This document shows, piece by piece, positions 33,701-43,626 of a stretch of 64,000 bases of DNA. The translations under genes and the position numbers were made by a program. The notes below the pieces were generated by a model. The model had not been told where the DNA came from. It did not search any database and saw only the letters and a list, made by a program, of their open reading frames with translations. The DNA is from Hemicordylus capensis (lineage: Eukaryota > Chordata > Lepidosauria > Squamata > Cordylidae), in assembly GCF_027244095.1 (NCBI RefSeq), contig NC_069657.1, forward strand, positions 150,470,857-150,534,856, read 5' to 3'. Positions within the stretch are counted from its first letter, which is position 1; the number at the start of each line of letters is the position of its first letter.

Positions 33701-36700
33701 GCAAGCATAGGAGATCCAGTCATGGATCTCCACTATTTCAACTAGCCTAGCTTTTTTCCTAATGGGAGAACTGTTCAAGGGTCTCCCACCAGCTCAAATA
33801 GGCTGGCCCTCACAAACCCACCTGCTCTTCAATTCCTCCAGAAGAGCCTGCATGTGGTCCAGCTCATTTTGCAGCTTCATCTTATCTTGATTCAGTGCAT
33901 CAATCTGCAGCTTCAGGGGCTGGCTGTGGGCTGCCATGATGCGTCCCACGTTGGATTTGTACTGGTCTTTGCCCTTCAAAAGCTTCAGCTGCGTCTCCAG
34001 CACTTTGTTCTGCTGCTCTAGCTTACGCACCTTGAAGGGTGAATAAGACAAAGATGAATAAAGCTGAATGGGCACAGGACAGGGAGTATGCACAGAACCC
34101 AAGCTCACTGCAAAGCAAATATTTGCATGTTGTGTTTATACAGGAGTGAGATATTCTCTGGATTTCCCCAGGGATGGACCCAGATGTTGCCATCCTCTCT
34201 TCAGTCTCAGGGTGGGTGCCAACAACCCCAACACCACCTTCATTTTCTCTTATAGAGCACAAACAGAGGCGATGGGTGTAAGTTTCTGGATCAGAAGGAG
34301 GCGCATGGAGAAGTGTTCTTTGAGCAAACCTTTCACTGAAGCCAAGAACACTTGGCACATCTCTCCACCAGGGGGCCTCGCACCTCCTAAATACCCGGCT
34401 CATACTACTGAAACAGGACCCTGCAGCAGATCCCCAGCTTACTAGAAATTTCATTGTTCGCTTGGACATTACAGCAAAAGTGGGATTGGGGCCATGATTT
34501 AACTCTCTTGTATCATATATAATGTAATTAGAATACGCAGCCCATTGACCATCGCGGATGACACCCAGGTTGTAGGGTTGCCACATTCACACCCACCCCA
34601 AAGGGTCATTTCAACTATCATGCTAAGAGATATTGCGCGCTTGAAGGCTCTAAAACACATCAATCACATTTTTATCTCACTCTTCTTCCAAGGAGCTCAA
34701 AGCAGCACACATTATCCCCCCACCTTTTTCTCCTCCCACCCTGTGAGGTAAGTGAGGGAGAGGGCCTAGCCAAGGACCACCTGGCGAGCTTCATGGCTGA
34801 GAGCAGACCTGGACACAAATCTCCATGGTTCTAGTCCAGTACTCTAACCACTAAGCATACTGTTTCTTAATGCAATCCACCCCCCTGCAGAGCTACAATC
34901 CAGGAAAAGCTTTCCCACAATTCTGCTGAGTGAATAAACGGGCTCTATCTACTACTTGCTGAAACGAAGCTGGTTCCACTGATGCAACACTGGCCAATTT
35001 GGAAAAATAAAACTGCTCACATGAGCGGCCTACTTGTATGAGCAGCGTAAACTGAGAACCACAAACTCAGCATGCAAGAGATCCGCTTTGTTTCTATGAA
35101 CAGAAACATCACACAATCTAGAGAAGATTTACAAGGAGTAAAACCAGATACAGTAATAGTGTAAAGAGTTTGGGAGCCTGTCCCAGCCTCCCTACATGGG
35201 CCAGATGGAACTCCATCTTAAGAAGGAGCAAAATTGGAGGTGGGAGTCGATCCACTTACTTCTGTTATACTGGAAGCTTATGCATGTTTATTCCAAAATA
35301 AGTCCCACTGAGCTCCATGGGCCTTCCTCCATAGTCGATGTTCTTAGGATTGCCGCTTTAGATATTTCAGGCAAATTAATAATGACATTTTTCAATTTAA
35401 TTTTTAAAGTTGTAAGACCTAGATATGGCTTACATTTTTAAAATAAAGGTGTTTTTAAAAAAATATACATAATGCTTAATATTTGTTGCAGGGTTCCGGG
35501 GGTGTGTGTGGAATCCATACTGGAGTCAAACAATCCATTTGTAACGGGTGAGTGGAAGAGACATTTTTGAGAATTTCTCCAGAACAGTGTACAGTTCCCC
35601 CACCAAGTGCAAAGCTTTATCTGATTGACTGCCTTGATTTTGAGATCCACATTCATTTTAACACCTGCTCTCCCACGGTTAACAATTCACAATGGTTAAC
35701 AATTCACAATTACATCAGATCTTGTTTTACTTCCTGGTTTCAGAATAAAGAGCTCAAGTTTTCATTAAAGTCAATAATTACTTTTCGACCTCTCCCAGTT
35801 TACAGGAAGACTGAATAGTGTGATTAAGATCAATGAACTCCCCTCACCCCCTACATAGCTATGACTTTGGACAATTGGAAATTTTGTGTCACAGATAACA
35901 CCGGAAAAACACCCTTGTTCCATTGACAGCTATTAACATCGAGTAGCCTAGCATTCCCCACTTCTATGCAAAAGGTGAAAAATCCCATTCTTTTACCAGC
36001 CTTTATGCACTCTGATTGTGAGCATGACAGTTACACATCTTCACAGGAACTAATCAGTGTTACATGAGCTTGAATATACGAGTAAACAGCGCTCACTAGC
36101 AGAACACAAGCGGTCCCAGATGATGTGAAGGTGTGTGTGTGTGTATACTTAACCTGCTGCTTATGATCTACATTACTGATATTATACAGTGGTGTTGTAT
36201 GGCTTAACAATCTTTGGAAGATTTTTATAGATTGAACAGTCTATAAACCAACAAATATACTTTCAAATACATATGTTTGCATAGGGGTGAAAGGCGTTCA
36301 TGTATTCTGTATTGCCTCATACTGAGTCAGGCCAAGCTCAGTATTGTCTATTGAGGGTTTCATGTACCTGGAACCTTCCACAAGCAAATCAGATGTTCTT
36401 CCACTGAGGCAGCGTCCCATCCCTACTACTTTGCCTGGTACTCTGCAGGAGCTACATACACCATTATCAATATTATTATTATTTATTATTTATTCGATTT
36501 CTATACTGCCCTTCCAAAAATGGCTCAGGGTGGTTCACAGAAAGAAATAATAAATAAATAAGATGGCTTTCTGTCCCCAAAGGGCTCACAATCTAAGAAG
36601 CAACGTCAGATAGACACCAGCAGCAGTCACTGGAGGTACTGTGCTGAGGGTGGATAGGGCCAGTTACTCCCCCCCCCCCCGCTAAATAAAGAGAATCACC

Positions 36701-37691
36701 AGGTAAAAGGTGCCTCTTTGCCCGGTTAGCAGGGGACTGCTATTAAAAGGTGCTGCTAACCTATCTAGCAGAGAAAATAATGTGCAATTCCTGCCAACTG
36801 GATATAAAACCACCTTTGCAAGTAGTGGCTTTTTTCTGTTAAGTAGGAGGGAAGCAATTGTCTCTTCCCAAACGCAGAACAGAGTCCCTCTCAGTAGCTT
36901 TTGCTTAAGGGTTTTTTGTTTGTGTTTAAGACTGTGACCCCTTGGGGCACCTTATTTTTCTTCATTTCTTCTGCTATGTAAATGACTTCGAAAACGGTTT
37001 TGTACTAGACTAACAACAGCAATACAAAAAAAATTACAACACACATTCATGACTGCATGCAGGCACCTCGGCGCAAGCTTTTATCAATCATTCTGCCTTA
37101 GTCACATCACTGGTTTCACAAGCAGCGCCTACACATAGGCCAGGGGTGTTGCTATAATTGAGTGAAGGGATTCAAAGAACCAGGGGGCCCCCAACTCCTG
37201 CCCCCCCAGCTCCACCCCTCCCTCTTTCCTCCATTATCTCCCCCACTCCGAGGGGTCTCCGGAGAGAGGGGTGAACACGGCCCCCCCTCCCCTAGCGACA
37301 CGCCTGACATAGGCGCATATTTCACACGCGCGCGCGCACACACATCCCGGACAGAGATAGCACATCACGTTCTGTGATGCACATGCATGCCAGGCTGCAC
37401 CTTGTCGATGAAGGAGGCGAACTGGTTGTTGAGCCCCTTGATCTGCTCCTTCTCCTCCGTGCGGATCTGGTGCAGCTTCGGGTCGATCTCCAAGCTGGGC
37501 AGAGAGGAGAGGAGGAAAGCGGGCGAGGCGGAAAGCGGGGAGTTGGAGAAGGCACTGGAGGATGATCCCCGGTAAAGGCCCGGCTGGAAGCCCCCCGAAC
37601 TAGCCCGGTACAGGGAGCTTCGATTAGGAAGGGAGCCCTGGGAGCGGCTGCTAAAGTTCAGACTCCCCGGGCGGTGGTAGATGATGCTCAT
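24742..37691 (-). CDS. Type II keratin, K8-like (complete, nine exons)
   Basis: Simple-epithelium-type basic keratin; type II chains pair with a type I chain to form cytoplasmic filaments. Coding exons: 37691-37401, 34030-33822, 32274-32214, 30866-30771, 30542-30378, 28844-28719, 27656-27436, 25888-25836, 24902-24742 (291, 209, 61, 96, 165, 126, 221, 53, 161 nt), all with GT-AG borders and matching phases. Product 460 residues (human K8 483). Head 1-79, rod about 80-390, tail 391-460. Helix start contains [11 protein letters not shown] (87-97); helix end has [13 protein letters not shown]. Exons 2-7 have exactly the canonical type II sizes. The tail [13 protein letters not shown] resembles K8 KKIETRDGKLVSE. 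Oddities: Lys100 replaces the near-invariant Phe before LEQQNK, and ETQL replaces ETKW. The rod is only roughly half identical to human K8 by eye, so orthology with KRT8 is doubtful; the ARPC2/GPBAR1 setting also argues against it. Confidence 0.93.
24902..25835 (-). other. Intron 8 of the type II keratin
   Basis: No repeat family or exon recognised. The short exon 8 (25836-25888) was placed by a pyrimidine-rich acceptor ending CGGTCAG, a GTAAGT donor and correct phase on both sides. Confidence 0.6.
26487..27043. mobile_element. hAT (Charlie-like) element in intron 7
   Basis: The left end CAGTGGTTCTCAACTGCC is a classic Charlie-type hAT terminus and the right end reads ATGTTGAGAAACAC. Inside is an internal repeat of CTGGAGCTCATTTCTAG-CA and CAAAATGAACGTTATCCAGC (about 26595 and 26805). 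It is non-coding and lies between exons 7 and 8 of the type II keratin. Confidence 0.65.
27040..27165 (-). repeat. tRNA-derived SINE fragment, antisense
   Basis: On the minus strand it reads CATAGCTCAGTGGTAGAGCA (tRNA box A) and a GTTCAGTCCCTGG box B-like segment. It is a different head from the 5S-type but shares the tail family. Confidence 0.75.
27970..28325. mobile_element. Decayed DNA-transposon-like segment in intron 6
   Basis: GGTTCACACAACCAGGCCG on the left and GGCGGTTCTCACCCAGGCC on the right, with an internal inverted pair about CACAATGCACCACATGCC and CATGGTGCATTGGGGGA. GC-rich and non-coding. Ends are approximate. Confidence 0.4.
29150..30230. repeat. Tandem array of about 140-160-bp units in intron 5
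   Basis: Six to seven diverged units repeat the order ACTATGCCATTGAGGTG, CCTACAACTGTACC, AAATTTGGTTCAAATCGGTT, ACAAGTTAGCCCACTTG, TTGAATTGGGGTGGATGACA. Landmarks recur at roughly 29216, 29352, 29495, 29655, 29815, 29947 and 30110. The right end is a short palindrome (TAGCCTAC-CGCAAA-GTAGGCTA). The array lies between exons 6 and 5 of the type II keratin. I do not know the family. Confidence 0.7.
31110..31280 (-). repeat. tRNA-derived SINE, antisense
   Basis: Minus-strand reading: CATAGCTCGGTGGAAGAGCA (box A), GGTTCAATCCCTGAC (box B), then the body CTCCAGGTAGGGCTGGG and the tail AAGGCAGCTTCCTGTG. Confidence 0.8.
31358..31650 (-). repeat. 5S rRNA-headed SINE, antisense
   Basis: Full copy, in intron 3 of the type II keratin, with head, 5S-like boxes, body and tail in the same order as at 17504-17795. 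Confidence 0.8.
31700..31735. repeat. (TG)n microsatellite
   Basis: Imperfect GT/GTGC tract, next to a hairpin-forming segment. Confidence 0.85.
31738..31818. repeat. Near-perfect inverted repeat (36-bp arms, 9-bp loop)
   Basis: CCTCGTGGTATAGTGCACTT at the left matches the inverse of AAGTGCACTATGCCATGAGG at the right; the stem continues CACAGAATATGTTAGT inward. It lies in intron 3 of the type II keratin. No target duplication was found. Confidence 0.8.
33113..33265 (-). repeat. tRNA-derived SINE 3' part, antisense
   Basis: Antisense of the body and end of the 47823-48052 element (minus strand: ATGCTGAAAGGCATCATC, AAACCCACAGGGCTCTGTGG, then AGTCAACATCGACTCAACAG). In intron 2 of the type II keratin. 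Confidence 0.75.
34670..34865 (-). repeat. tRNA-derived SINE (Sauria/Squam1-like), antisense
   Basis: Same order as 2822-3040, more decayed. In intron 1 of the type II keratin. Confidence 0.65.
36470..36665 (-). mobile_element. L2-like LINE 3' UTR, antisense
   Basis: (ATT)n tract, then TTTCTATACTGCCCTTCC, AAAATGGCTCAGGGTGG and AAAGGGCTCACAATCTAAG, as at 18119-18400. In intron 1 of the type II keratin. Confidence 0.75.
37141..37306. mobile_element. hAT MITE with a perfect 8-bp target duplication
   Basis: The element begins CAGGGGTGTTGCTATAATTG and ends CCTAGCGACACGCCTG. ACATAGGC flanks both ends (37133-37140 and 37307-37314). It lies in intron 1 of the type II keratin, only 94 bp past the exon 1 donor. 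It is related to the element at 41582-41731. Confidence 0.9.
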
Positions 37692-38368
37692 GGTGCAAGG
37701 AGTCCTGATCTGCTCAGACCGGTAAAGAAGGAGACAAGTACGCAGTGCATCGCCCGAGCAGCTTAATACAGGGGCGGTTCAAAAGGCCCCGCCTCTTGTA
37801 CACCTGGGCACCTTACTGACATGTCAACGCCCCTGTCTGCTTCCGAGGGGCAGCCACGATGCCGATGCTGGACTCAAACATCCAGACAGTGCGCCTACTG
37901 TAACCCCCTACTACTTTCTAAGAGCCTTATTGGCATAGCCCCGCCCTTAAAGCCACGTGATAGCGCTAAAGCCAGCTCAGCTCTGCGCCCACAGCCCTCT
38001 CACACAGACCAGCGCCCCCCTATTATTTGCATAGCCCCGCCCCTTCGAGCTGCTTTTACGTGTTAATGGCCAGTGAAGAAACAACGGGGGTTTAGTACTT
38101 TTCCATCGGCTGTTTTTAAAGCCCCCCAAACTCCAGGCTAATTTGACTAAAAGCTCTCAACTCTCACCCCTATGACTGAGGCTCGTGGAAATGAGACCGC
38201 TCTTTCGGTGTGCATGCAAATTAGGAGAATGCATGCGGTCACTGTCCCACCAATATGTTCAACCGAGAAGGCTTCCAATTGGCTGTCCGCTACCTGGGCA
38301 TGCAAATGACGACGCAGGTGTGGATATAAGGGGGCAGTAGGGACCAAGCGGGCCAGCCAGGTGGCATC
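37692..38368. promoter_or_regulatory. Shared divergent promoter region of the keratin pair
   Basis: 677 bp separate the two start codons. For the type I gene, ATATAAG lies at 38324-38330, about 40 bp before the ATG. For the type II gene, the minus strand has TGTATTAAGC at 37761-37770, about 70 bp before its ATG, with GC boxes beside it (37771-37777, 37785-37793). The octamer ATGCAAAT occurs three times: 38025-38032 (inverse), 38214-38221 and 38300-38307. GCATAGCCCCGCCC occurs twice (37933-37946 and 38029-38042). Two CACGTG- or GC-rich clusters add to a compact regulatory block. Factor binding is inferred from motifs only. Confidence 0.75.
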
Positions 38369-41300
38369 ATGGCTTTGTCCTTTGGTCGGCCCCGCAGTGG
38401 CTCCCTGTCGGCGGGCTCCGTGCGCCTCCTCCCCAGCTCTTCCGCGGGCTCCGTGCGCGGCAGCTCCAGCGGTTCGGACTCCTGGTTCTCGTTGTCCCGA
38501 CTGCATGCCGCGCTCCCTGCGGCGCGAGCCAGTATAGATTCCGCTCCGATCTTTCTGGGCCCGGGCCGGCAGCAGGAGGCGCTTCAGGGCTTGAACGAGC
38601 GGCTGGCCGGCTACCTACAGCGGGTGCGGGGGCTCGAGGCAGCCAACCGAGCCCTGGAAGATGAGATCGCCACTATCCGGGCGCGCAGGGCTGGGGCTGT
38701 CGGCCATAAGGACTGGGAAGCCTGCGAGAGGCCCCTAGCCGAGCTGCGCAAGCAGGTGAGAGAGACGTGGTAGCAAGTAGTGGGATGGGGAGCGAGACAT
38801 GGATGATGGGGCCAGCATGGAGGTGAAAAGACCTGGGCGAAGGCAGTATTTACATTGCTCACTAACTAGGGATAAGTGTGTGAGTGTGGCGGGGGCATAG
38901 CTCGGACAGATAGAAAGCGGCTTGAATGAAAGTCGCGCAGAAGGGAAGATGCTTCTTAAAGGATGGCAGAAGAAGGGCTTAGCAAGAGGATATCAGGAGA
39001 TAATGACTTCACCTGAAAGGAAAGGTGACGATCCAGTCTCTCCACGCCCTGCTCCACATCGAACTACGATATTATTCTTCACAGATAAACCCACATAATC
39101 CAGACCAGACTTTGCTGCAGCAGATAGTAGGAAAGCAAACAAGCTACATCCGTTGTGCAGTTCTTTGCACACTTGCTTGGTAATAGGTAGCCTTGAATTC
39201 GGTGGAACGTCAGTCTCTGAGATAACATCTGTAGGATCGGGCAGCACCTGTGTCTGTGGGACAGAGAAATCCAGATTAAGAATGACTTGAGCAAATTATC
39301 TAAGGCACAGGGGAGGGAAATCAGCAGCTCTGAGAGTAGGTAAGATGAGGAAATGGTTGGGAAAGAGTTGCGGGCTAGGGGGGGATTGAATCAATGGGCA
39401 AGAGGTCATGTTGCAGGACTTTGCATGGGTCACAGGAAAGCTGTGGAATGGGCAAGCTGGAGTGCAGTTGTAGCAAAGCCACTCTCTCTTAGGCTCAGCC
39501 CTCCATCTCCATCTGCAATATCTGGAGCTCATAATCCTCCTGCCGTTCAGGGTTGTTTTGTAGACTATGACAAGATAATGTAGGAGATGCTCCAAACACT
39601 TTCCAGTTCAGGGCACGTCACACACCATTATAATTCTTAAAACCATCCCCAAAGATAGGTGAATATTTGGCTACTAAGTAGTATTAGGAGAAGTGGTTTG
39701 TAGAGCAGGCATTGTCCAGAAGAAGTGGGTGGTGATGAGAATATCACAGGGACTTAATAGGCAGTCAAGAAAAGTTCTGCAAAAAATGCAAGGAGATGAG
39801 CAAAGGAGATGATGCAAGCAGAGCTGCAGAGCAAGGCAGGGACGTTTTAGTTGTCCACATACACAGAAAAAAAGGCTGGAAGACCCTTTGAGAGAACTTG
39901 TGTGTGAGGAAAGGCACTTTCTTCTTGCCATGATGCACTTCCAGAACTCCTCTTTAGCTGTTAGAGTGTCCCAATTTTGCTCCAAATTGGTTCATTTAGG
40001 AAGCTGAGATTGGGGGTGTTGTACAATCCCACCAATCTCAGCATATTGTGCTCTATTTGTGGCACAGAACCAGAATCTGTAACTTGGATTTGAAGTGAGG
40101 GACGGATTCTGGTACTGTGCCACAGTTATGGCAGGATGTGCTGAGACTGGCGGGTTTATACAACATGCCCAATCTCAGCACATTGCTGTCCAGACTCAAA
40201 GCAGGGCTCACACATTTTCACAAGGCTATGGCAGCTTGTGACACTGCCAGATTTGGCTTATTTTAAGCCAAATTTTGGGTTATGGCCCATTTGACCCATG
40301 AGTATACCCCTTAGGTTCTGGCAACCACCTTTGGCACTATGTGTGAAGCCAGCCTGTGTGTTCTGCCAAAGCTTGGTGAATAGAGAGAAGGATTCTTGTT
40401 ATAGCAATCCCCAAGGCATGTGGAGGAGTGCAACCCACCCCTGCAATAGTTGCCTCTGTTGGCTGGTAGCACAGGGAAGCTGATGAAATAAAATTTATTT
40501 CTGTTCTTCCTGGAAAGCAACCGAACTCCTTGCAGAGTATCGTTGGCTCCCCCACATCCATATTAATTCTAATGTCCCTTAAAGCTATCAAACAGACTAA
40601 AAAGCAGAGCCTCAAAACACACCAGCTATTATTAGTTGCTGGAGAACAAACACACCCCTATTTTTAGATTTACTTTATTTTCTTCCTTGTATAGAATGTT
40701 TGTCCAAACAATGAGCAAGGAGGATGCAGGATGCAGTTGAGCAGCAAGAACTTCATCTGAAAACCACATCTTCTTCCCTCCACCCCTGCAAATAAAGTTT
40801 GACTGTGCTAGTTTCATTGACAGGATTAAGAATTCAGTGATGTTTATGTTTTAGGCAGGAACTCCTATTTCAGAAGCTGATTTAGATTTAATCAGCTAAA
40901 AGTAGAAGTAGATTTAACTCCTGGCTTTGGGTTCCACCTACAACTTCTAGTTTGTGGTTTTCCACATCCAAGTAGTGTCCTTTCCTCAACAACAAGCTTA
41001 AGGCTCTGGAAATCCCCCTGTCTCTTGGGGATTTCCACCACAAGACTGAGGGTTCCTTCAGAGTCCCCTCTCTCATTGCCACCTTTTTGCCTTATTTCAT
41101 TTTATTTTTTTACATTTATATTCCACTCTTCCTCCAAGGAGCCCAGAGACATAGTACATAGTTAAGCTTCTCCTCACAACAACCCTGTGAAGTAGGTTAA
41201 GCTGGGAGATAAGTGACTGGCCCAGAGTCACCCAGCAAGTATCATGGCTGAATAGGGATTTGAACTTGGGTCTCCCCGGTACTAGCTTTCCTCAAGACTT

Positions 41301-43582
41301 CTCATTCTCTTATATTTCTTCAGGTTCTTGTTTCCTAGTACATCACCTGCTCTGCATCTTCTTTCAACAATCCTAGCTTGTCTGCCACCTGAGGCCTCTT
41401 CCTGTTCTTCATCCTGCTCTGCAAAACTACCTCTGTTTTTAGGGCTTGTATGAGGTTTACATCCCAGTCAAACTGATAACTTCCCCTTTCCTCACAGAAA
41501 GTGGACAGCAGTCAGCAGACAGTTTCACAGTTTTGATGTCTTGCATAACTGGAATGATCATGAACAACATTCCCTACCAACCAGGGGTGTAGCTATAATT
41601 GAGCGAAAGGCTTCAAAGAATCTGGGCCCCCAGCTCCACCCCTCCCTATTTTCTTCATTATCTCCCTCACTCTGGGGGGCCGCCAGAGAGAGGGATGAAC
41701 ACGGGCCCCCTCTCCCCTAGCTACACCCCTGTTACCAACACACCAGCTCAGCTAATCCATATCAGAGGCTTCACTGCCACAAGCACATTTTAATAGATTG
41801 CTCACTCTTCCTATAAGGCGGATGTTTATAGTTTCGCCATCTGAAACAAATATTTGATTTGGAGTCCCATAGAAAGATGACTGCATGATCCACCGGGACA
41901 GATGAAGCTGTAGAAAGGAGCTTATGGGTGCAGTATGGGAGAGAACAGTCATGCCTGCCAATTTTGAATTACCAGTGAGTTGCTCAAAAGTCTAATAAAA
42001 GATGGCTTCTTCTGGCCCGCATAACAAACGCTTCAGCTACTAGTCTTAGCTTTTCTTTTGTAGTAACCAAATTCCATAGTTCAAAGAACTCTCATACAGA
42101 TCAAAACAAATATGTTGGCTTGCTTTGCAGATGCTTTCATGTAATCCAATGTAAGCTTCCAAGGTTCAGCTCATTTCAACAGGAGCTGAAGAGAGACTGG
42201 AATTGATGTGGGGCAGGATGAGCTAGTATGTAAACAGACAAAATCATAGCTATCAGTTAAACTTGATAAATCTGCCATGGCTCAAATTGTTCTGGAAACT
42301 GTTTCCCCTTGACTTGGATACTTTGCTTTTGGTAGGTAAATGATGAACAGTGGCTATGGCCATTGTGTTCAGGCCTGTGAGCTTCCAGAGGCATCTAGCT
42401 CCGTGGGGTAGCTATAATCTAACAAGTGTGGGAACGAGAGCCATGGAGGGGTCCACTGACTGGGAAACAAGTCCGCTCTTCACTCTCCCCCCACCCCATC
42501 TCCTTGACTCATTGACAAAACTGCTGGCTCCTGAACGGAGTGTGGAGTAGGGATGTGCAAACAGGTTTGACGGTTTGAGGTTGAAATGAACCATCCCCTT
42601 TTTGGTGGACCGAACACCCCCCGACTGTTCAGGGGGTTCGCAGATTTATTTATTTTTTTAACATGATAGCATTAAAGCCAGCTCAGTGCTCAGTCATGCA
42701 GAGGCCAATTGTGCAGGCACGGTGGCCTCAAAAATGGCCACCACGCCGGAGGGGGAAGGCCCAAATGGGCTGAAGAGCTGGCCAAATGGCTGGTGGCGGC
42801 AAAAAGGGAGGTGGGTGGGGGGGAGTGGGAACCTCCGTGGACACCCCCCCGCCACCTTCAACAACTCCCCCGAAGGGGGTAAGTAAATTTTTTAAAAAAA
42901 TGTTCGCAAACCTCCCCAGACCGAACTTGGGTGGGTGGGGGTTCAAAGGGTTGCTGGACCGAACTGGCCTGGTTCGGGTCCGGACTTGAACCAGACCAGC
43001 CGGTTCTGTGCATACCCCTAGTGTGGAGAATGTGTGCTATTGTTTGCATAGGAGGAAGAGAAAGGGCAAGCTGAGAATGTTTTGTTTTTCACCATATCCA
43101 TATCATCCTTCTGCAGCAAAGACATGGTGGGGTGGGGTGGGGTGGGGTGGGGAGAAGATAAGAAGGCTGGGGGCTCTGTTCAACGTACTTCCCTTGTTCA
43201 CTTGTTCAATGTACTTGTTGAACAAGTGAACATCTTGTTCATCTTCACTTGTTCAACGTACTTCCCTCCCATTTTACTTGAGCTCAGTGTTTGTCTGTCA
43301 GACTTCAGAAACACACATACACCAAAACCAATAACTAAAATACTTTTCACTGTGCTCATTCATTAACTGTTGGCTGAGATAAGAATACTTATAAGGTCCC
43401 AGGTTCTGTGGTTGGCATCTCCAGGTACAGATGGGAAAGAGCCCTGTCTGAAAGCCTGGAGAACTACCAATCAGTATAGAACAGGGGTTCCCAACCTTTT
43501 TTTAAAAAACAGGTGTACTCCTTCTGTCACAAACCTTCAGCTCGGGGGTGGGGGTGGGGAGAGAGAATGCAGTAGTGTGTGT

Positions 43583-43626
<44 letters not shown>

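Noticed and set aside
34023-34586. 187-codon minus-strand frame upstream of keratin exon 2
   Set aside because: It is intron read-through into exon 2; a good acceptor at 34031 and the canonical 209-nt exon size mark the true border.
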